Shown here in pieces: positions 17,703 through 25,590 of a stretch of 64,000 nucleotides of DNA; within the stretch, counting starts at the first letter, position 1; each line of letters opens with the position of its first letter. Both the position numbers and the translations under genes were made by a program. Under the pieces are notes generated by a model that ran no database searches, was not told the origin of the DNA, and saw only the letters and a list, made by a program, of their open reading frames with translations. The stretch covers positions 1-64,000 of the forward strand of contig CATBDC010000005.1 in the NCBI GenBank assembly GCA_949502235.1, read 5' to 3'. Origin of the DNA: an uncultured Lachnospiraceae bacterium (GTDB taxonomy: Bacteria; Bacillota; Clostridia; Lachnospirales; Lachnospiraceae).

Positions 17703-18777
17703 CCCAGCCTGCTCTTGTTGTTTTTCCGTGCATATTCCAGAAAGCGCCGCATATATTTATCATTCTGCAGCCGGTATTGATTGCGTAATAGCGGCTGCAG
17801 CTTTCGGCTCTTAAAACCGCATCCCTCCAGCAGGTTCCCATATACAGGGTAAAGGCTAGAGAAGCTGTAAAGGAAAAAAGCCATCTGTCCCACAGGAGCC
17901 CAAAGATGAGTGTCAAAAGACATGTATAAGCAAAGGAAAAGAAAATGGCGTGCCCCTCTTTTAACCGGCTGTCCTGTTTATTTACCAGATAGCAGAAAAG
18001 TGCCGCGTATATAAGAAGCATGATAAAGAGCATACTTAAGTGCAGCCGGTCAGGCGTTTTAATGTTCACTCCGGAAGGCTCTAAAAGCATCTGGAAAAGG
18101 CGATATACGCTGGCGGTCAGAGGTGCCAGAATAAGTGCTGATATATGGAAGAAAAGGATGTGTAATTTTATGTCTGCCGTAAAATATACACCCATATAAC
18201 AAATACTTCCAATGACAGCGGCCGCAAAGATCAAGCCGATACATCCTGTTTCAGAAATATGCATAAGATAACTGCCGAATAATCCGGTGATGGCTATATT
18301 TATCAGATATCCCCATAAAAGCATGATAAGTATATTCTGGTTAAATTGTTTTTTGGTTAATTTCTCTTTTGTAGTGTCTTCATGCATGATTTTTTCGAGA
18401 CATGTTTTCCAGTTTCCGCTATTTACATCTATAAGTGATTCATTTACTTCCGAAAATGGAATATCATTTTGGAGAATTGTCTCACATATTTGCCTGACTT
18501 CCAGAAGACTTTGTTCTTCCTCCTGAAGTTTTTTCAGGCGTTTTTCCATGACGTCCTTAAAAAGGAGCTGTCCATTGTTTAATTGTCGGATTTCCAGAAT
18601 GGATATTCCAAGAAGCCGTAATGTTTTAATTCGTTCCAGACATTTTATGTCCTCGGGAGAATATTCACGGTAATTATTTTCTTCATTGCGATCAGGAGCC
18701 AGCAGACCCTCCTTCTCATAATAACGGATATTTGCTTTTGTGATACCCAGCAGATTTTCCACCTCTTTTATTTTCAT
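17692..18777 (-). CDS. MerR-family regulator with C-terminal membrane domain
   Basis: MKIKEVENLLGITKANIRYYEKEGLLAPDRNEENNYREYSPEDI; hydrophobic C-terminal half. Confidence 0.85.
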   Translation of the reverse strand: MKIKEVENLLGITKANIRYYEKEGLLAPDRNEENNYREYSPEDIKCLERIKTLRLLGISILEIRQLNNGQLLFKDVMEKRLKKLQEEEQSLLEVRQICETILQNDIPFSEVNESLIDVNSGNWKTCLEKIMHEDTTKEKLTKKQFNQNILIMLLWGYLINIAITGLFGSYLMHISETGCIGLIFAAAVIGSICYMGVYFTADIKLHILFFHISALILAPLTASVYRLFQMLLEPSGVNIKTPDRLHLSMLFIMLLIYAALFCYLVNKQDSRLKEGHAIFFSFAYTCLLTLIFGLLWDRWLFSFTASLAFTLYMGTCWRDAVLRAESCSRYYAINTGCRMINICGAFWNMHGKTTRAGWVRR

Positions 18778-18869
18778 CAGATTTACCTCCCTTTTCACAG
18801 CATTTTCCTGTGTTTTGTTATTATAATAATAAGGGGTGAAGTAGGTTGAATGTCAATAGATTAAAGAAA

Positions 18870-19133
18870 TTTTCTACCTGTACGGTTGGAATATCGTTCG
18901 GGGGACGGAAGTTTTCAGATACCCTTCCTAACGCAGACTGGGCAACACTCCGGTGAACTAACCGCTAACTACGGCTTAAGGAGTTCAGGAGAGCCTTCAC
19001 TCCTAAGTCTTCGTAAGCGGTGGATTTCACCTCCGTTAAGAGCGCCCCTGATGTCTGCTTATAGGAAGGGCATCTGAAAACTTCCTGTGCATCGAAAAGG
19101 ATGTTTCACCAGCACAGATGGAGATTTTTCCAG
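18870..19133. repeat. MITE-like element B, 'occupied' copy
   Basis: Reverse complement of the window-start element with element C inserted at 18930-19062; imperfect terminal inverted repeats. Confidence 0.8.
18930..19062 (+). ncRNA. Structured element C, copy 1 (candidate structured RNA or cruciform)
   Basis: Nested pairings GCAGAC/GTCTGC, GGGC/GCCC, GGTGA/TCACC, CCGCT..GGAGT/ACTCC..AGCGG with loop TCAGGAGAGCCTTC; homologous to 19160-19290 in inverse orientation. Confidence 0.6.
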
Positions 19134-19159
19134 TACACAGGCAGTTCGGGACAGTTCTT

Positions 19160-19290
19160 CCCCTAAGCAGGCGTTAAAAGGGCGTCCTTAGCGAAGGTGA
19201 GATCCACGATTTACGAAGACTTGGGAATGAAGGCTCTCCTGAATTCCTTAGTCGGAGTTAATCGTTAGCTCACCGGAGCGCTGCCCTGCC
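19160..19290 (-). ncRNA. Structured element C, copy 2
   Basis: Same nested pairings with changed bases (CAGGC/GCCTG, GGAAT/ATTCC, ACGATT/AATCGT); loop TCAGGAGAGCCTTC retained; flanked by CAGTTCGGGACAGTTCTTCCCC/GGGGAAGAACTGCCCCGAACTG. Confidence 0.6.
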
Positions 19291-19610
19291 TGTGTGGGGA
19301 AGAACTGCCCCGAACTGCCGTCCCTTGAATAATATTCCAACCGTACAGTTGGAAATTTTCATCTTGCCGAACCTGAAATTCTGTGATATTCTAAGGAAAG
19401 AATAAAAAGGAAAGGGATGAAAGGATGAAGAATATTTCTTGCTAATCAGAAATGTAACTGTACAGCTTACTTTTGCGGTGGTATTTATGGTATGATCTGC
19501 CGTTTGTTTGCTGTGCCGGCAGCAGGAAATTCTTTATCCGTATTCCATGTATAGAGTCAGTGCGTCTCTCTAAGAAATAGAATTGCAGCCAGGTTCTCAG
19601 GGAGTGATAC

Positions 19611-19685
19611 ATGCAGACCGCAGGAGAGGATTTTCCTGCGGTTTTTGGTGGCCCGGAAGGTTACTGTGAACGGAGTGAACAGTAA
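19611..19685 (+). CDS. Putative leader peptide (uORF) of the ABC-F gene: MQTAGEDFPAVFGGPEGYCERSEQ
   Basis: SD-like CAGGGAGTG 5 nt before ATG; codons run across the terminator hairpin and end in the 27-bp repeat. Confidence 0.5.
   Translation: MQTAGEDFPAVFGGPEGYCERSEQ
19617..19646 (+). terminator. Terminator/attenuator upstream of ABC-F
   Basis: ACCGCAGGA-gaggattt-TCCTGCGGTTTTT. Confidence 0.8.
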
Positions 19686-19686
19686 C
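19660..19686 (+). repeat. 27-bp palindromic repeat
   Basis: GTTACTGTGAACGGAGTGAACAGTAAC. Confidence 0.95.
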
Positions 19687-19721
19687 CCCGGCGGGCACAC
19701 GGTATTTCAGGAGGGATGCAT

Positions 19722-21203
19722 ATGTCATTGATAAATGTAATAGATCTAAGCTTTTCTTATGAAGGAAGCAGTGACGAAGTATTTTCGAATGTATCATTTC
19801 AGATAGACACGGACTGGAAGCTGGGATTTATCGGAAGAAACGGACGGGGAAAAACGACCTTTTTAAAGCTGCTTTTGGGAGAGTACCCATATCAGGGGAA
19901 AATATCCTCCCATGTTGAATTTGAATATTTTCCCTATGAGGCAGCGGATGAAAGCCGTATGACATGGGAGCTTGTGGAAGAAATCAACCCGCAGTGCGAG
20001 GAATGGCAGATTTTCCGGGAGCTGAATCTGCTTAAGACGGATGCAGGGGTTTTATACCGGCCCTTCTCTACCCTAAGCTTTGGGGAGAGGACAAAGGTGT
20101 TTCTTGCGGCGTTATTTCTTGGGGATAACAGGTTTCTTCTGATTGATGAGCCGACCAATCATCTGGACGCAGAAGGACGGCAGACCATAGCAGAATATCT
20201 GAACCGGAAAAAAGGATTTATTCTCGTTTCCCACGACCGGCAGCTTCTTGATTCCTGTGTGGATCATGTCTTGTCAGTTAATAGAAAAAATATTGAGGTC
20301 CAAAAGGGAAATTTCAGTACCTGGTATGCGAATAAAGAGGCAGAGGATAAGGGAGAGCTTTTGAAAAATGAAAAGCTTAGGGCAGAGATAAAACGTCTTG
20401 ATAAGGCGGCAAAAAGAACCTCTGTCTGGTCGGACCGTGTAGAGAAAAGTAAGAAAGGACAGAGAGCTGCGGGGTTAAGACCTGACAGGGGATTTATCGG
20501 ACATAAATCCGCAAAGATGATGAAGCGGGCAAAGGTGATTACGAATCGTCAGGTAAAGGCAGCAGAAGAGAAGTCAGGCCTTCTTAAAAATATTGATGAA
20601 TCGGAGGAGCTTAAGCTTTATCAGGAGGAATATCACGCAGATCGTCTTTTAGAGCTTAGAGATGTCAGCCTGTACTATGGAAGCAGGGAGGCTGTAAGCG
20701 GTGTGAGCCTGGAAATCTGCCGGGGAGACAGAGTATGCCTTTCCGGAAGAAACGGAAGCGGCAAATCCAGTATATTAAAGCTTCTTACAGGAGAGAATAT
20801 TGTCTTTACGGGGGAGTGCCGTATCGGAGCCGGGCTTAAGATATCCTATGTTCCCCAGGATGCATCGGGACTGAAGGGAAGCCTTGAAAACATGGCAGAG
20901 GACTATGGGCTTCCGGAAAGCCTTTTTAAGACAATTCTCCGGAAAATGGGCATGGAAAGGGCCCAGTTTGACAAAGATATCAGTGAATTCAGCGCCGGGC
21001 AGAAAAAGAAGGTCCTGCTGGCAAAAAGCCTGTGCGAGAAGGCACACCTGTATATCTGGGACGAACCTCTCAATTATATAGATGTGCTGTCCAGGATACA
21101 AATTGAGGAGGTACTGCTTTTATATAAGCCAACCATGATATTTGTGGAGCACGATGAGGTGTTTAAAAGGAAGGCTGCAACAAAGACAGTAGTTCTTGAG
21201 TAA
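19722..21203 (+). CDS. ABC-F ATPase (Lsa/Vga-like, ribosome-protection type)
   Basis: Two ABC domains (GRNGRGKTTFLKLL, LSGRNGSGKSSILKLL), no TM segments, LIDEPTNHLDAEGRQ, interdomain linker. Confidence 0.88.
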   Translation: MSLINVIDLSFSYEGSSDEVFSNVSFQIDTDWKLGFIGRNGRGKTTFLKLLLGEYPYQGKISSHVEFEYFPYEAADESRMTWELVEEINPQCEEWQIFRELNLLKTDAGVLYRPFSTLSFGERTKVFLAALFLGDNRFLLIDEPTNHLDAEGRQTIAEYLNRKKGFILVSHDRQLLDSCVDHVLSVNRKNIEVQKGNFSTWYANKEAEDKGELLKNEKLRAEIKRLDKAAKRTSVWSDRVEKSKKGQRAAGLRPDRGFIGHKSAKMMKRAKVITNRQVKAAEEKSGLLKNIDESEELKLYQEEYHADRLLELRDVSLYYGSREAVSGVSLEICRGDRVCLSGRNGSGKSSILKLLTGENIVFTGECRIGAGLKISYVPQDASGLKGSLENMAEDYGLPESLFKTILRKMGMERAQFDKDISEFSAGQKKKVLLAKSLCEKAHLYIWDEPLNYIDVLSRIQIEEVLLLYKPTMIFVEHDEVFKRKAATKTVVLE

Positions 21204-21285
21204 CTGTTCCCGGACAAAAACTTGTGTAAGACGCGTTTTTATGGTACGCTGTAAGCACAACAGGCGCGGAAGGGGGGACGCAGAA

Positions 21286-22636
21286 TTGAAGAAAAGCTTT
21301 AATGTGAATGGACTTTGCTATCCTGAAGAAAATTATATGGTAAATTTGGACGAACGTGTAAAAAAAATAAAGAAGCTTGTAGACGGCCAGAAGTATTTTG
21401 TGATCAACCGTGCCAGACAATATGGGAAGACAACAACCCTATGGGTATTGAAACAATACTTAAAAGAGGAATATATTGTCTTTTTTATGAGCTTCCAGAG
21501 GATGAGTTCAGCGGTTTTCCAGGATGAGCATACCTTTTCCGGAGAATTTGCAAAGACGCTCCTCCGTATGATCCGCAATAAGAAACAGGGAATCCGCGGA
21601 CTGGCTGAGGCGGAGGTCCGGGCGCTGGAGCAGGCAGCCAGGGATGGTAAAATGAACCTTGCCGATTTGTTTTACCTGCTAAGCAATCTATGTGAAACCG
21701 CCCAAAAGCCTGTTGTATTATGCATTGATGAAGTAGACAGCGCTTCGAATAACCAGGTGTTTCTGGATTTTCTCGGCATTCTTAGGGATTATTATCTGGA
21801 CAGGAAACAGGCGGCTGTTTTCTGGTCAGTCATATTGGCGGGCGTGTATGATATCAAAAATTTAAAGCAGAAAATCCGTCCCGATGAAGTGAGGCGATAT
21901 AACAGTCCCTGGAATATCGCGGCTGATTTTGATATTGATATGAGTTTTTCAGCTGCAGATATTGCCGGTATGCTGACAGATTATGAGAAGGACCATCAGA
22001 CAGGAATGCATGTGGAAAGAGTAGCGGGGGCACTCTATGAATATACCTCCGGCTATCCCTATCTGGTGTCAAGGCTCTGTATGCTGATGGATGAACAGGT
22101 CATGGGAAGGGATGAATTCGAAACAGCACAGTGCACATGGTCAGAAGCAGGAGTTACGGAGGCTGTAAAAATTCTGTTAAATGAATCTGACACGCTGTTT
22201 GATGATATGAGGAAGCATATCGCAGATTATCCGGAATTGAAAAAGATGCTGTATGCAATTTTATTTCATGGACAGAGTTTTACGTATAATCCAGATAACT
22301 TTGTGATGGATATCGGAAAAATGTTTGGATTTCTGAGAGAGGACCAGGGACAGGCCGTGATTGCGAACCGGATTTTTGAAACGAGGATTTATAATCTTTT
22401 TCTGTCAGAGGACTTGCTGGATGACAAATCTTATAGGGCGGCAGAATGTTGTAGAAATGAAGATCTGGAGAGGGGAAGAATATAATCGAAGGGGTGAAGA
22501 ACAGCTTTTTGATTATCTGGACTATTATCATTTGGACAGAGGTTATTTACTGAGCTTTAATTTTAACAACAGGAAGCAGGCCGGTGTAAAAGAAATCCGG
22601 TATAAGGGGAAGACGATCTTAGAGGTAGTGGTATAG
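21286..22636 (+). pseudogene. AAA-like ATPase with PD-(D/E)XK-like C-terminus: internally deleted and frameshifted
   Basis: N-part INRARQYGKTTTLWVL ends at 22485; C-part VVEMKIWRGEEYNRRGEEQLFDYLDYYHLDRGYLLSFNFN continues in another frame; the usual spacer between them is missing. Confidence 0.75.
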
Positions 22637-22639
22637 TAT

Positions 22640-23965
22640 ATGGAACAGATGACTTTATTTGACAACCGTAAGGAAACAGCGCCCCTGGCCAGCCGTATCC
22701 GTCCGGAGACGCTTGAAGAGTTTGCGGGCCAGGAGCATCTTCTGGGACAGGGGAAAATGCTCCGTCAGCTGATTGAAAAGGATCAGATATCCTCTATGAT
22801 ATTCTGGGGGCCGCCGGGGGTGGGGAAAACGACTCTTGCCAGCATCATTGCCGGGCGCACAAAGGCTGATTTTATTAATTTCAGCGCGGTGACCAGCGGG
22901 ATTAAAGAGATAAAAGAGGTTATGGGGCAGGCCGAAAACAGCCGGAAAATGGGAATCCGCACAGTGCTTTTTGTGGATGAGATACATCGGTTTAACAAAG
23001 CCCAGCAGGATGCATTTCTTCCTTTTGTAGAAAAGGGGAGTATTATTTTGATTGGTGCGACAACAGAGAATCCTTCCTTTGAGGTAAATGCCGCCCTTCT
23101 TTCCAGATGCCGTGTGTTTGTGCTAAAGGCGCTGGAGAATAAGGACATTGTAAAGCTCCTGCGGGGCGCCCTTAAAAATCCCTTAGGCTTTGGCGACCAG
23201 AATGTGCAGATAACAGACAGGCAGATTGAGGCAGTTGCGGCATTTGCAAACGGGGATGCCAGGACGGCTCTTAATACGCTGGAGATGGCGGTTTTAAACG
23301 GTACTGTCAGTGCTAAGGGGCTTCTTGTCACTAACGAAGGGCTTGAACAGTGTATCAGCAGGAAATCCCTGCTTTATGACAAAAACGGCGAGGAGCACTA
23401 TAATCTTATATCTGCTCTCCATAAATCTATGAGAAACAGCGATGTGGACGCGGCGATTTACTGGATGTGCCGTATGCTTGAGGGAGGAGAAAATCCTCTG
23501 TATATCGCAAGAAGGCTCATCCGTTTTGCAAGCGAGGATATCGGTATGGCAGACAGCCATGCGCTGCAGGTGGCTGTGGCTGCATACCAGGCCTGTCATT
23601 TCCTGGGGATGCCGGAATGTGACGTGCATCTGACCCACGCGGTAACCTACCTTTCTATGGCTCCAAAGTCCAATGCCTTATATATAGCATGCGAAGAGTG
23701 TAAGCGGGATGTAAAGGAGCGGCGGGCGGAACCGGTGCCTCTTGTACTTCGCAATGCCCCTACAGGGCTTATGAAGGAGCTGAATTACGGGAAAGGGTAT
23801 GAATATGCCCATGATACAGAGGAAAAGCTTACTCATATGCAGTGTATGCCGGATTCCCTGAAAGACATGCATTATTACCGTCCGGGTGTGCAGGGTGAGG
23901 AGAGGAAGGTAAAGGAAAGGCTGGAAACGATTAGGGAGTGGCAGAATGGAGAAAAACACATTTGA
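22640..23965 (+). CDS. rarA: Replication-associated recombination protein A (RarA/MgsA)
   Basis: LASRIRPETLEEFAGQEHLLG, FWGPPGVGKTTLA, FVDEIHRFNKAQQDAFLP. Confidence 0.95.
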   Translation: MEQMTLFDNRKETAPLASRIRPETLEEFAGQEHLLGQGKMLRQLIEKDQISSMIFWGPPGVGKTTLASIIAGRTKADFINFSAVTSGIKEIKEVMGQAENSRKMGIRTVLFVDEIHRFNKAQQDAFLPFVEKGSIILIGATTENPSFEVNAALLSRCRVFVLKALENKDIVKLLRGALKNPLGFGDQNVQITDRQIEAVAAFANGDARTALNTLEMAVLNGTVSAKGLLVTNEGLEQCISRKSLLYDKNGEEHYNLISALHKSMRNSDVDAAIYWMCRMLEGGENPLYIARRLIRFASEDIGMADSHALQVAVAAYQACHFLGMPECDVHLTHAVTYLSMAPKSNALYIACEECKRDVKERRAEPVPLVLRNAPTGLMKELNYGKGYEYAHDTEEKLTHMQCMPDSLKDMHYYRPGVQGEERKVKERLETIREWQNGEKHI

Positions 23966-24263
23966 GATTATATATGATATTATCCGTCAGATCCCCGAAG
24001 GAAAAGCAGCGTCCTACGGACAGGTTGCGGAGCTTGCGGGGAACAGGCGCTTAGCAAGGGTGGTGGGTTACGCCCTCCATGCGATCCCGGAGGGCAGCGA
24101 TATTCCCTGGCACCGGGTGGTGAAAAAGGACGGAGAAGTGTTTGGCGGGGCAAAAAGCCCCGGAGGCAGGCTTCAGACGAAGCTTTTAAAAGGAGAAGGA
24201 GTAGGATTTAAAAACGGCCATGTGGATATGGAGAAATATCAATGGGAAAAACGGCGTTTCTGA
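23946..24263 (+). CDS. Alkyltransferase-like protein (MGMT-fold, no active-site Cys)
   Basis: IPEGKAASYGQVAELAG..PWHRVV (PCHR to PWHR). Confidence 0.9.
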   Translation: MEKNTFEIIYDIIRQIPEGKAASYGQVAELAGNRRLARVVGYALHAIPEGSDIPWHRVVKKDGEVFGGAKSPGGRLQTKLLKGEGVGFKNGHVDMEKYQWEKRRF

Positions 24264-24318
24264 ATAGTAACAATAGAATCGTTTATAATTTATGTTAATC
24301 ATAAGGGAGAAATAAAAA

Positions 24319-25362
24319 ATGGCAAAAGCAGTAAGGCTCTCCGATATAGGAGAACAGTTAGGCGTCAGTGCGGTGACAGTTTCAAAGGCTCTTTCCGGCC
24401 AGAAGGGCGTAAGTGATGACTTGCGGCAGAGAATTATTGAGCTGGCGGATGAGCTTGGCTACACAAAAACAAAGAGCGGGGTGGAGGAAAAGAAAAGCTA
24501 TACCCTTGGGCTTGTGGTTGCAGAGCGTTATCTGAAGGAGGGGCAGTCCTTTTACTGGAATTTATACCAGGAGGTTCTACAGAAAGCAATTGCGCGGAAC
24601 TGTTTTCTGATTCTGGAGGTTATTACGTATGAGGCTGAAAGGGAGCCGGAGCTTCCAAAGGTTCTTTCTGAACAGAAAATAGACGGTATTATTATCATGG
24701 GCACATTTAAGGCGGAATACGTAAGTTTTCTTGCAGAGAATATAAAGATTCCGTCATTAAGTCTTGACACCCTTGGAATTATGGATACTCATGATTCGGT
24801 TGTCTCCAACAATCTGATGGGCGGCTACCGGATGACCAATTATCTGTTTGAAATGGGGCACAGCAGAATCGGTTTTGTGGGAACCAGGCTTGCCACAGAC
24901 AGTATTGACGACCGGTATCTCGGATATTTAAAGTCGCTTATGGCTCATGGCGTAAGACAGAAGGAGGAGTGGATTATCGAGGACAGAGACAGGGAAATGG
25001 GGCGCATTGACCCGGGCAAAAAGTTCTGCCTTCCGGAGGAGATGCCCACAGCGTTTTTCTGTAACTGCGATGTAGCCGCAGATATATTGATTCACAAGCT
25101 GAACGCAGCCGGATATATGGTTCCGGAGGATATATCAGTGGCAGGATTTGACAATTATTTAATCAGCCAGTCTGGGAAACCGGGAATTACCACATATGAG
25201 ATACATATAGACGAGATGGCAGAGCGGGCTGTGCATATATTGGTACATAAGCTAAAAAACATGAATTACTCAACAGGGGTGTTCCTCCTTCCGGGAACAT
25301 TTATTGAGAGAGACAGTGTAAGAAGGATTGGATCTGCAGTTCCATTTATTTCTGCAAAGTAA
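24319..25362 (+). CDS. LacI-family transcriptional regulator
   Basis: VRLSDIGEQLGVSAVTVSKALSGQKGVSDDLRQRI plus periplasmic-binding-like domain. Confidence 0.92.
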   Translation: MAKAVRLSDIGEQLGVSAVTVSKALSGQKGVSDDLRQRIIELADELGYTKTKSGVEEKKSYTLGLVVAERYLKEGQSFYWNLYQEVLQKAIARNCFLILEVITYEAEREPELPKVLSEQKIDGIIIMGTFKAEYVSFLAENIKIPSLSLDTLGIMDTHDSVVSNNLMGGYRMTNYLFEMGHSRIGFVGTRLATDSIDDRYLGYLKSLMAHGVRQKEEWIIEDRDREMGRIDPGKKFCLPEEMPTAFFCNCDVAADILIHKLNAAGYMVPEDISVAGFDNYLISQSGKPGITTYEIHIDEMAERAVHILVHKLKNMNYSTGVFLLPGTFIERDSVRRIGSAVPFISAK

Positions 25363-25373
25363 CTATCTGGATG

Positions 25374-25449
25374 GGGACAGGGAGAAACGAGTCTGGGACG
25401 GGGTATTTTTCTAGAAATACCCCGTCCCAGACCCGTTTCTCCCTGTCCC
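25374..25449. repeat. Very long inverted repeat (terminator-like)
   Basis: GGGACAGGGAGAAACGaGTCTGGGACGGGGTATTT-ttctag-AAATACCCCGTCCCAGACcCGTTTCTCCCTGTCCC; ~35-bp stem, one mismatch. Confidence 0.95.
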
Positions 25450-25533
25450 TTTATGTGTAAAGTAAAAATAAGTTTGAATTGTAGAAAAATAGATTGACTT
25501 TCTGGTTGGCTTGCGATTAATATATCATATATA

Positions 25534-25551
25534 AAGATTAAAATTAATCTT
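25534..25551. promoter_or_regulatory. AT-only palindromic operator candidate
   Basis: AAGATTAAaaTTAATCTT upstream of GH36. Confidence 0.45.
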
Positions 25552-25590
25552 ATAAATAAACTAAATTAAGCTCAAAACGGAGGGCGGAAC

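Noticed and set aside
18886-19077. Plus-strand ORF MEYRSGDGSFQIPFLTQTGQHSGELTANYG
   Set aside because: Lies entirely within the B/C structured repeat; no independent coding evidence.
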